Shown here in pieces: positions 38,257 through 46,652 of a DNA stretch of 64,000 nt (positions are counted from its first letter, which is position 1; each line of letters starts with the position of its first letter). Location of the stretch: positions 588,832-652,831 of the forward strand of contig NZ_UETR01000001.1 in NCBI RefSeq assembly GCF_900491745.1, given 5' to 3'. The translations under genes and the position numbers were made by a program. Source of the DNA: Amarolinea aalborgensis (GTDB lineage Bacteria > Chloroflexota > Anaerolineae > SSC4 > Amarolineaceae). The notes under the pieces are model-generated. The model saw only the letters and a program-made list of their open reading frames with translations, did not search any database and had not been told where the DNA came from.

Positions 38257-38400
38257 ATGCCTGATCAATCTACCCACGGTTACGCCCTGCTCATCGGCGT
38301 CGGCGCGTCTGCCTATGCCCCCTGTTGCTGCCGGTGACCGTGCGGGACATGCACGGCCCTGGCCGCGTGCCTGCTGGATCCGGCCCTCTGCGCCTATCCC
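38257..38400 (+). pseudogene. Truncated caspase-like (peptidase C14) gene, N-terminal relic
   Basis: A GGAGG site (38244-38248) precedes ATG 38257. The frame reads MPDQSTHGYALLIGVGASAY and stops after APCCCR. Shifted frames continue LLPVTVRDMH and then ALAACLLDPALCAYP. Joined together this matches the usual beginning of bacterial caspase-like proteins (ALLIGVG-x-Y, LPVTVRD, LLDP-LCGYP). The catalytic His and Cys parts are absent. At least two frameshifts and loss of the 3' part make it a relic. Confidence 0.6.
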
Positions 38401-38642
38401 GAACGTAAATCGCCCTGAAATCCTTGACGAGCGAAATTCCTGACCAACAGAGCACGATTGCGAACGCAGATGCACGCGGGCTGCGCACGCAGATTTTTCG
38501 AGACATCTGCGTTCATCAGCGTTTATCTGCGTCCACCTCTTCTCGTCGGTTTGAGGCGATGCTTCGCTGAACGGTAACGCCGCGGCCTGCGCGCGCCCGT
38601 TGGGCGTCAGGTCATTGTCGGGCAAGAATGGCTCGTTTTTGG
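38401..38642. repeat. Gene-free stretch with CGCAGAT-type palindromic repeat
   Basis: GAACGCAGATGCACGC near 38461 and ATCTGCGTTCATCAGCG near 38505 can pair; similar words occur at 41281-41310 and 41398-41430. No gene is seen. Confidence 0.5.
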
Positions 38643-38648
38643 TATAAT
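38643..38648 (+). promoter_or_regulatory. Likely -10 box of the nfeD-SPFH unit
   Basis: TATAAT 33 bp before the start codon. No good -35 box at the usual spacing was found, and the preceding TTGG extends the -10 poorly. Confidence 0.35.
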
Positions 38649-38680
38649 GGGCGTGATTGGGTCCGATTGAGGAGGTTCCT

Positions 38681-39115
38681 ATGGAGATGGTGCGTTGGGT
38701 ATGGTTGGGCATTGCCGTCTTCTTCTTCCTGGCCGAGCTGTTCACGGCCGGTTTTGTGCTCGCTGCGTTTGGGGTTGGCGCTGCGGCCGCGGCCTTGATG
38801 GCCTTCGTGGGCCTCGACCTGCCCTGGCAGCTCGTGACCTTCATCGGAGTTTCGACGGTCGCGGTGCTGCTCTCGCGCCGCTTCGCCGATCGGGTCACCG
38901 GCCAGCAGGCGCAGGGCGTGGGCATTGACCGCGTGCTGCACAAGCGCGCGGTCGTCCTGGAGGCAATTGAGCCGGTGTCCGCGACCGGCCGCGTGCGCGT
39001 GGAGCGCGAGGAGTGGCGGGCCGATTCGATCACCGGCCAGACAATCCCCGTCGGCGCGGTCGTCGAAGTCACAGGGGTCGTGGGGACGCGGCTACAGGTC
39101 AAGCCCGCGGAGTGA
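38681..39115 (+). CDS. NfeD-family membrane protein
   Basis: The 144-residue protein from ATG 38681 (GAGGAGG upstream) has hydrophobic segments near residues 5-22, 24-45 and 48-65, then a small soluble OB-fold domain (80-140) with the V-x-A-x-G-x-V-R-V pattern (SATGRVRVEREEWRADS) and a closing VGAVVEVTGVVGTRLQVKP. Short NfeD proteins work with SPFH/stomatin partners in membrane-quality or lipid-domain functions. The next gene is an SPFH protein, so the known pairing is present here. A 160-bp inverted-repeat element lies between the two. Confidence 0.89.
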   Translation: MEMVRWVWLGIAVFFFLAELFTAGFVLAAFGVGAAAAALMAFVGLDLPWQLVTFIGVSTVAVLLSRRFADRVTGQQAQGVGIDRVLHKRAVVLEAIEPVSATGRVRVEREEWRADSITGQTIPVGAVVEVTGVVGTRLQVKPAE

Positions 39116-39146
39116 GAAATAAGGATTCAAGATTGAAGATTTGGGG

Positions 39147-39306
39147 GTAACTACTCAGCCATCCGTCGCCGCCGATTGAAATCGGCGGCTGAAATGGCGA
39201 AAACCTGCTGAAGCAAGTTCGAAACGCCGACCCCAACCCGCTTCAGCGGGTTTCCGGGGTATCAGGCGTCGGATTCATCCGATGCCGGGGCAGGCTGAGT
39301 AGTTAC
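39147..39306. mobile_element. MITE-like element with perfect 14-bp terminal inverted repeats
   Basis: GTAACTACTCAGCC at 39147-39160 is mirrored exactly by GGCTGAGTAGTTAC at 39293-39306. The interior contains short palindromes (GATTGAAATC near 39174, AACCCGCTTCAGCGGGTT near 39237, GGATTCATCC) and no coding capacity. The outer flanks GATTTGGGG and GATTGGGG are nearly identical and may be a decayed target duplication. It has inserted between nfeD and its SPFH partner. Confidence 0.65.
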
Positions 39307-39334
39307 GATTGGGGTTTGAAACGGAGGTTCTATC

Positions 39335-40243
39335 ATGGGTGGTGTCTTGTTTTTGATATTCCTGGCGTTCTTCATCTTTGTGGTGGCTGTGCTGGGAATT
39401 CGGATTGTGTCGCCCTATCAAAAGGGTGTGGTGGAACGGTTGGGACGCTATACGCGCACGGCGTCTCCCGGCCTGACGATCATCGTGCCGTTTATTGATG
39501 CCATCCGCAAGGTGGACATGCGCGAGCAGGTGGTGGACGTGCCGCCGCAGGAAGTGATCACGAAGGACAACGTGGTGGTCACGGTGGACGCCATCGTCTA
39601 CTACGAGGCGACCGACCCGGTGAAGCTGGTCTACAACGTGGCCGACTTCTACCAGGCGGCGACCAAGCTGGCGCAGACCAACCTGCGTAACGTGGTTGGC
39701 GAGATGGAATTGGACCAGGCGCTGACCTCACGCGAGACGATCAACACCAAGCTGCGCGAGGTGCTCGACGATGCGACCGACAAATGGGGCGTGCGCATCG
39801 TGCGTGTGGAAATCAAGCGCATTGATCCCCCGGCCGACGTGACGCAGGCCATGCACCGCCAGATGAAGGCCGAGCGTGAAAAGCGCGCGGTGATCCTGGA
39901 AGCCGAAGGCATGCGCCAGTCGAAGATCCTGGAGGCCGAGGGTTCGCGCCAGTCGAGGATTCTGGAAGCCGAGGGTCAGGCCGAAGCGGTGCGCCGCGTG
40001 GCCGATGCGCAGCGCTACAAGCTGGAGGTGGAGGCCACGGGGCAGTCCAACGCCATCACCGCGGTCTACAAAGCGATCCTGGATGCCAAGCCGGACGAGA
40101 AGCTGATCGCGATCCAGTACCTGGAGTCGCTGAAGGTGGTGGCCAACGGCCAGGCGTCGAAGGTCTTCCTGCCCTACGAGGCCTCAGGCGTCCTGGGCGC
40201 GCTGGGCGGGATCAAGGAGCTGTTCAAGGAAGACAAGGCCTGA
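39335..40243 (+). CDS. SPFH/stomatin-family membrane protein (QmcA-like)
   Basis: The 302-residue protein has one N-terminal membrane helix (residues 2-24), then an SPFH/PHB domain (25-185): RIVSPYQKGVVERLGRYTRTASPGLTIIVPFID near 23-55, DVPPQEVITKDNVVVTVDAIVYY, and VEIKRIDPPADVTQAM near 160. A long charged coiled coil follows (190-245) that contains three imperfect ILEAEG(M/S/Q)RQS repeats, and an end rich in hydrophobics. These proteins form large membrane-bound rings; with NfeD they are linked to membrane-stress or proteolysis control. The ATG is preceded by ACGGAGG. Confidence 0.92.
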   Translation: MGGVLFLIFLAFFIFVVAVLGIRIVSPYQKGVVERLGRYTRTASPGLTIIVPFIDAIRKVDMREQVVDVPPQEVITKDNVVVTVDAIVYYEATDPVKLVYNVADFYQAATKLAQTNLRNVVGEMELDQALTSRETINTKLREVLDDATDKWGVRIVRVEIKRIDPPADVTQAMHRQMKAEREKRAVILEAEGMRQSKILEAEGSRQSRILEAEGQAEAVRRVADAQRYKLEVEATGQSNAITAVYKAILDAKPDEKLIAIQYLESLKVVANGQASKVFLPYEASGVLGALGGIKELFKEDKA

Positions 40244-40276
40244 GCGCAGCCCGCCAGGCTTGCTTTTGCGTGAATC

Positions 40277-40312
40277 ACGGTAGACGCCCACCGCACGGTG
40301 GGCGTCTACCGT
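40277..40312. terminator. Perfect 16-bp hairpin between convergent genes
   Basis: ACGGTAGACGCCCACC (40277-40292), loop GCAC, and the exact complement (40297-40312), which touches the hicA stop codon. It could end both transcripts though no T-run is present. Confidence 0.65.
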
Positions 40313-40536
40313 CACAACAGCTCTAAAAAGCGGTCTACATCTATCCGAGCCTGTTTCAGAATGTGAGATAGAGTAGATCGCTTGACAGGGCGATGGGCAG
40401 GAACGGTAATCTTAAGCAATTCATCGGCGAGATGCTTCTGAAGACGAACATGGCTGCCGCGCTGACGCAGCACGATCCAACCGTCTCGCTGTAACGCCTT
40501 GATGATTTCGGTATAGGAGAGGCTGGGGACTTTCAC
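40312..40536 (-). CDS. hicA: HicA-type mRNA interferase toxin
   Basis: The 74-residue protein has the dsRNA-binding-like fold of HicA: YTEIIKALQRDGWIVLRQRGSHVRLQK near residues 8-34, with the conserved catalytic His in GSHVRL, and PVKRSTLSHILKQARIDVDRFL near 50-70. HicA cuts mRNA independently of ribosomes until bound by HicB. It starts inside the hicB stop (4-bp overlap at 40533-40536), the HicB-first order seen in part of the family. The stop codon adjoins the hairpin. Confidence 0.92.
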   Translation of the reverse strand: MKVPSLSYTEIIKALQRDGWIVLRQRGSHVRLQKHLADELLKITVPAHRPVKRSTLSHILKQARIDVDRFLELL

Positions 40537-40736
40537 AACTCGATTTCCTTGACTAATGCGCGCTCGTCAAACACCCAATCGTCTTCGACCGGTTCTAAGT
40601 AGAGTTCGACTGCTTCCTCGATATTCTTTAAGGCCTCTTCCACGGTGTCGCCTTCGCTGATGCACCCAGGAAGGGACGGGATATAGACGGTGAAACCGCC
40701 TTCATCGCTTGGTTCAAGCACCACCTTGAAGCGCAT
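40533..40736 (-). CDS. hicB: HicB-type antitoxin
   Basis: The 67-residue protein holds the partial RNase H-like HicB fold: FKVVLEPSDEGGFTVYIPSLPGCISEGDTVEEALKNIEEAVELYLE, with the hallmark PSLPGC near residues 20-25. There is no C-terminal DNA-binding domain, so autoregulation would need another feature. It is first in the unit and is coupled to hicA. An A+T-richer stretch upstream to 40840 may hold the promoter. Confidence 0.92.
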   Translation of the reverse strand: MRFKVVLEPSDEGGFTVYIPSLPGCISEGDTVEEALKNIEEAVELYLEPVEDDWVFDERALVKEIEL

Positions 40737-40841
40737 GATGTCATCTCCTCATATCCGCAAACTTACTGCGGGTTTGATCATACCGCCATGCTGACCGGTG
40801 CTTGATCTTACCACAGGCCCGCCAAAATCCCAAGCATCTGC

Positions 40842-41218
40842 CAGTTTTCGGGTGCATTTCAGAATGGGGGCGCAGCCCCGGAGGGGCTTGCACCTCGTAG
40901 CCGGATGGCCTTTGGCCTCCGGCGGGGTTGGTGGCCGCATGGCCTGCGCGCAACCAACGCCGCCCGACCGTGAACGGATCGGGCTACAAGGTGAAAGGCC
41001 CTATCGGGCCTGACAGCCTGGCAGGGGCTTGCAGCTCGTAGCGGGCGCATTTCAGTTTCGCGGCGTAGCCCACAAAGGTTGGGCTTGGCAGCGGTTGCAG
41101 CGGCCTTCGACAAGCTCAGGCCCCGTGCGGTGAGCCTGTCGAACCGTGCGGTCGAGCCGCTCACGACGAAGCCTCAATCGCCCGACCCGCCCCCATTCTG
41201 AAATGCACCCCAGTTTTC
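40842..41218. mobile_element. Transposase-less element: 23-bp perfect inverted ends and 8-bp target duplication
   Basis: The ends at 40850-40872 (beginning GGGTGCATTTCAGAATGGGG) and 41188-41210 are exact reverse complements over 23 bp. CAGTTTTC occurs directly outside both ends (40842-40849 and 41211-41218), as expected for a target-site duplication. The 361-bp inside has no gene. It holds an internal end-like copy near 41043 (GGGCGCATTTCAG), a duplicated GGGGCTTGCA(C/G)CTCGTAGC segment, and a TTCGACAAGCTCAGG hairpin near 41108-41148. It is MITE-like; the transposase family is not identified. Confidence 0.8.
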
Positions 41219-41225
41219 AGCCTGA

Positions 41226-41254
41226 TTGTCAGCCTCTGCGATGTGTGCTAGAAT
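41226..41254 (+). promoter_or_regulatory. Promoter of the second ThDP-enzyme gene
   Basis: TTGTCA at 41226-41231 and TAGAAT at 41249-41254, spacer 17 bp. It begins eight bases past the element insertion. Confidence 0.6.
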
Positions 41255-41269
41255 GAACGTAACCGTTCA
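41254..41269 (+). promoter_or_regulatory. Palindromic operator at the transcription start
   Basis: TGAACG-TAAC-CGTTCA, perfect 6-bp arms, directly after the -10 box. TetR-type repressors use sites of this kind. The repressor gene is not in sight. Confidence 0.45.
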
Positions 41270-41511
41270 CGAGGTTCTAGAGTTGAACGCAGATACACGC
41301 AGAAAAACGCAGATCGGATCAAAGAAGAAACGCAACGCAGCGCGTGCTGCAACCGTTGTCCCAGGCGCTACATTGGCTGCCCAGCAAAATCGCTAAATCT
41401 GCGTGCGCAGCCAGCGTTGATCTGCGTCCTGTCTATTCCTCTGAACGCTTACCTCCCGCGAACCCATTCATGCCATTCACGGCAGGACACTGGCAAACAG
41501 GACAGGATACC

Positions 41512-43236
<1,725 letters not shown>

Positions 43237-43260
43237 TGAGGGCGTGGCAAGGAGGATGCG

Positions 43261-43884
43261 ATGGAACTACAGACCTTCTATGAGATGGTTGGCTACGTGG
43301 CCTCGATTGTGGTGGCGATTTCGCTGACGATGCGCTCCGTCTTGCGTTTGCGCATAGTCAACTTGATTGGCGCGGCGGTTTTTTCGATCTACGGCGTCCT
43401 GATTCACGCCTACCCGGTGGCCGTGCTCAACGCCCTCATTGTCCTGATTGATCTTTATTACTTGATCGAGATGGCGCGTGCGCGCGCCTACTTTGCCCTG
43501 CTGGAGGTCACCGCGGAATCCAAGTATCTGCCTGCGTTCTTGCGTTTTCATGCCCAGGACATCCAGCAGTTCTTCCCCAATTTCGACTACACGCCCCGCG
43601 CATCCGATCTGATTCTGTTTGTCCTGCGCGATATGGTGCCCGTGGGTCTTTTCATCGGACGGGCCGGCGCGCCAGGTGAGATCAATGTGCTGCTGGATTA
43701 CGTTGCACCCGGCTATCGGGATCTCAAGCCAGGGCTTTTTCTGTACGAGCAGCAGACGCCGCGCTTACGCGCCCAGGGCATCGTCCGCCTTTGCGCAACT
43801 GCGGGCAACGCCGCCCACCGCAGCTATCTGGAGCGCATGGGTTTCGTCGCCCAAGGCGATGGCTACTACCGGTCGTTAGCCTGA
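43261..43884 (+). CDS. Three-helix membrane domain joined to GNAT-like acetyltransferase
   Basis: The 207-residue protein has GGAGG before its ATG, 24 bp after the ThDP gene. Residues 8-75 form about three hydrophobic helices (YVASIVVAISLTMRS, LIGAAVFSIYGVLIHA, VLNALIVLIDLYYLI) that resemble the short repeat of YgjV-type inner-membrane proteins. Residues 80-205 look like an acetyltransferase fold: FVLRDMVPVGLFIGR near 120, and a terminal AGNAAHRSYLERMGF block near 178-193, which in GNAT enzymes closes the acetyl-CoA site. A fused membrane-bound GNAT protein is inferred. Substrate unknown. It is probably in the operon of the ThDP enzyme. Confidence 0.68.
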   Translation: MELQTFYEMVGYVASIVVAISLTMRSVLRLRIVNLIGAAVFSIYGVLIHAYPVAVLNALIVLIDLYYLIEMARARAYFALLEVTAESKYLPAFLRFHAQDIQQFFPNFDYTPRASDLILFVLRDMVPVGLFIGRAGAPGEINVLLDYVAPGYRDLKPGLFLYEQQTPRLRAQGIVRLCATAGNAAHRSYLERMGFVAQGDGYYRSLA

Positions 43885-43933
43885 GCCAGGCTGCACGACA
43901 GCATTCATCTGCCCCTGGAAAGCAAAATTCTTC

Positions 43934-44620
43934 ATGTTTGAATTAACGTATCGTCCCACAACCGTGCGCGCCATCGTGATCGGCGTCGCGGTGCTTGGGC
44001 TGCTCTGTCTCGTCGCCTGGTCTCTCGGCAGCGCGGTGAAGGTTATCGGCGCGACGTTCCTGTTCCTGCCTGATCAACTTGGCATCATCCGCCAGGTCCA
44101 TCGTGCGGAAGTCATCTCGTTTCATCTCAACCAGTCTCCCACGACCGTGACCCTGGCGGCCGGCCGTTACGCGGTCTATGTCGCAGACATTGACCTTCTG
44201 ACCGCCACTGACCTCATCATTGAGGCTGGCGGCCCGCCCTGGCTGGCGGTCAAGTCCCAGGACACGGGGCAGTCCCAACCGGTGTCATTCATCTCGCGCG
44301 GCATGGCGTTTTATGACACGCCGTTGGCGCCCGGCCGGCCAATCATGAGCTTCGCCGCGCCCGCGGCGGGCCGTTATGAGTTGACGCAGGCGCCGCGTCC
44401 CGTCGAGGCCGCGCTCGTGCGCGATTACACCAGCGGCCACGAAACGCTCCTGCTGCTGATTTACGTTGTGCAGCTGGCCGTTATCCTCGGCGTACCGGCG
44501 CTGCTCTACGTTCGGCGTCATCGCGAAGAATGGGAGATGATTGCGGCGCTGCGCGCACAGCGCCGCGTCGAGGCCGATGCTTTCTGGGGGAGCGAACAGG
44601 GACGCAAGCCGAAAGGGTAA
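43934..44620 (+). CDS. Membrane protein of unknown function with external beta domain
   Basis: I do not recognise this 228-residue protein. It has one hydrophobic helix at residues 13-47, an external part of about 120 residues predicted rich in beta strands (TVTLAAGRYAVYVADIDLL, GRYELTQAPRP), and a second helix at 175-195 (LLLLIYVVQLAVILGVPALLYV), then a short basic, charged cytoplasmic tail. The external region with G-R-Y-x-V/L patterns looks like a binding module, comparable to pre-peptidase-type domains, but this is only an impression. It follows the GNAT-like gene by 49 bp and may be in the same transcript. Confidence 0.65.
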   Translation: MFELTYRPTTVRAIVIGVAVLGLLCLVAWSLGSAVKVIGATFLFLPDQLGIIRQVHRAEVISFHLNQSPTTVTLAAGRYAVYVADIDLLTATDLIIEAGGPPWLAVKSQDTGQSQPVSFISRGMAFYDTPLAPGRPIMSFAAPAAGRYELTQAPRPVEAALVRDYTSGHETLLLLIYVVQLAVILGVPALLYVRRHREEWEMIAALRAQRRVEADAFWGSEQGRKPKG

Positions 44621-44935
44621 CACCACTCTGACCTGAAAATAGGCCGCGGATGAACACGGATCGCCACGGATTGCCTGTTTTCATCCACCGTTGTGCCAGT
44701 GGGGCATGGGCAGCTGACCTGAAAATAGGCCGATGGCTCACACAAAGACACCAAGACACAAAGAAACTCTTGACTCCTTGGTGGCTTTTTGTGAGGGCAA
44801 ACCTGAAAATAGCCCTGTGCCGCAATCCGCCGGATTGCGGCGCCACAGAGGCAATCCGCCGGATTGCGCACCATTTTCATTCACGGTTGTGCGCCCGGCG
44901 CACGGATAACTGACCAGGCAATGGCTGCCGCGGTT
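44621..44935. repeat. Gene-free block of nested repeats
   Basis: ACCTGAAAATAG(G/C)CC occurs three times (near 44633, 44718 and 44801). The third copy of the GGCTCACACAAAGACACC palindrome lies at 44732-44795, and two identical 17-bp palindromes GCAATCCGCCGGATTGC at 44822-44838 and 44851-44867. The start (GCGGATGAACACGGATCG) resembles 25361-25380. Confidence 0.8.
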
Positions 44936-45820
44936 TCAACCGCCCAGAGACGCTGAGTGAACAGGTACGGACGACCAACTTTTCTTGCGCTGCGCGTAGA
45001 CCTGCGTGAACTCGGCGCCCAGGAAGAAGACCTGCGCGGAGTAGTAAACCCAAAGGAGGAGTGTGACCAGGGAGCCGGCCGCGCCGAAGCTGGACGTGAT
45101 CGCGGCGCGTGACAGGTAAAGGCTGATGACATAACGCCCAACGGCAAACAGCAGCGCGGTGAGGATCGCACCCGGCCACACGGTGCGCCACGGCGCCTTG
45201 ACTCGCGGCAGCACCTTGAAGATGACGCCGAACAGTAGGGCAGTCAGCGCCACGGTCGCCGCCTGGTTGAGCCATTGGCTCAAGGCCAGGGTGCTGGGTG
45301 TGATGGTTGCCACGATGCGATCGAACCCGGCCAAGGCGCTGGTGAGGACGAGCGAAGCAATCAAAAGCCCGCCCAGTCCCAGCACCAGGGCCAATGCAAA
45401 CAGGCGATTGATCACCAGGTCGAGCAGACCGCGGTTGGGCGCGGCCGGCGTCTCCCAAATCAGGTTGAGCGCGCCCTGCAGCTCAGCAAACAGGCCGGAA
45501 GCGCCGAGGATGAGCGTGATGACGCCAAAGATTGTTGCCGCGCGGTTGGCGCGAGGCTCGCTGGCGTTCAAAATCAGCGATTGAATCAGACTGGCGCTGT
45601 CATGGCCGATCAGACCTTCGATCTGCGCCACGATTTGGCCCTGCGCGGCCTGCGTTCCCAGCGCCAGCCCGGCCACGCCAATCGCAATGACCAATAAGGG
45701 CGCCGCGGCAAACACCGTGTAGTAAGCCAGCGCCGCCGCCATGCGGCTGCAGTGATGACGGCTCCAGGCCGCGAAGGTCGCCTTGAGCAGTTGACCGATT
45801 TCCCTAATGCGGCTCTTCAT
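44936..45820 (-). CDS. YihY/BrkB-family inner-membrane protein
   Basis: The 294-residue protein from ATG 45820 (GGAGGAGA nearby) has about six membrane spans. Family marks are WSRHHCSRMAAALAYYTVFAAAPLLVI near residues 18-44, where RxAAALAYYT-x-F-x-x-x-P is diagnostic, LWETPAAPNRG near 122, and FGAAGSLVTLLLWVYYSAQVFFLGAEFTQVYA near 242-275. The family was once called ribonuclease BN by error; members are now viewed as membrane proteins of uncertain role. It is the last gene after the ECF operon on the same strand, with 40 bp between, so it may be co-transcribed. Confidence 0.9.
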   Translation of the reverse strand: MKSRIREIGQLLKATFAAWSRHHCSRMAAALAYYTVFAAAPLLVIAIGVAGLALGTQAAQGQIVAQIEGLIGHDSASLIQSLILNASEPRANRAATIFGVITLILGASGLFAELQGALNLIWETPAAPNRGLLDLVINRLFALALVLGLGGLLIASLVLTSALAGFDRIVATITPSTLALSQWLNQAATVALTALLFGVIFKVLPRVKAPWRTVWPGAILTALLFAVGRYVISLYLSRAAITSSFGAAGSLVTLLLWVYYSAQVFFLGAEFTQVYAQRKKSWSSVPVHSASLGG

Positions 45821-45860
45821 CGGCGTCTCCTCCGTCATTCTCCCATCTCCGATCTCTAAC

Positions 45861-46652
45861 CTACCACGTCGCTGCACCCCAGCCGAGCAGCAAACGGCCG
45901 GCCAGAAACAGCCCAAAGAGCACGCTGACGAGCACGCTGATGGCCGCATCCATCGAGGTGAAGTGAATGTCGCGCCAAACGCTGCGCGGGGTCGGCGCGC
46001 CGAAGCCGCGTGCCGCCAGCGCCAGGCCCATATCGTTGCTCAAGCGCAGCGCGGCAATGATGACCGCCACCAACACCGGTCGGTAAGCCGACAGGCGCGC
46101 CAGCAAACCCTGGCGCTCTGGCGTCCAGCCGCGGGCTTGCTGCGCTTCGACAATGCTGACCCACAGGCCGTAGATGGTGGGCAGGTAACGCAGGGCCAGG
46201 CTGAAGGTCAGCCCATACTCGAACGGCAGCCCCAGCCGCACCAGTCCGCGCACAAGCGTCTGCGCCTCGGTGACGAAAAGCAGGAGCGACGCGGCAAAGG
46301 CCATGACATTCGCGCGCAGCGCAAAGCTGATCCCATCCAGCACGCCGCTGCTGGTGATGACGAGCGGCCCCAGGCGCAGCAGCACAGCGCCGCCGCCGCT
46401 GGCGAAGATCGGCTGCAGCAGCAGGATGAACAGCGTGAGCGGCGCCATGCGCGCCCACAGCCAGCGCAACGCTGTCCACGGCACCCCGGCCCCGAGCAGC
46501 AGCAGGTGCGTCAGCAGGAGCAGGCCGGCCAGCAGCGCCAGGTGTTTGAGCAGCAGCGCCATCCCGAGCAGCACGCCCACGAGCAGCAGCTTGCTGCGCG
46601 GATCGAGCCGGTGCAGCCATGAATCTCCCGGCACATACAGATCAAAGCGCAT
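45861..46652 (-). CDS. ECF transporter transmembrane T component
   Basis: The 263-residue protein from ATG 46652 is the scaffold of an energy-coupling-factor importer. It has about five or six hydrophobic spans, HRLDPRSKLLLVGVLLG near residue 14 (usual start of the family), and the two coupling-helix motifs: EAQQARGWTPER near 172-183 (A-R-G pattern) and LALAARGFGAP near 214-224. These contact the ATPase pair. The start overlaps the ATPase gene end by 11 bp. The longer open frame upstream is inside that gene and not used. Confidence 0.9.
   Translation of the reverse strand: MRFDLYVPGDSWLHRLDPRSKLLLVGVLLGMALLLKHLALLAGLLLLTHLLLLGAGVPWTALRWLWARMAPLTLFILLLQPIFASGGGAVLLRLGPLVITSSGVLDGISFALRANVMAFAASLLLFVTEAQTLVRGLVRLGLPFEYGLTFSLALRYLPTIYGLWVSIVEAQQARGWTPERQGLLARLSAYRPVLVAVIIAALRLSNDMGLALAARGFGAPTPRSVWRDIHFTSMDAAISVLVSVLFGLFLAGRLLLGWGAATW

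Noticed and set aside
40277..40312. tRNA or small structured RNA at the perfect hairpin
   Set aside because: It is a single uninterrupted 16-bp stem with a four-base loop between convergent genes. Terminator or repeat is simpler.
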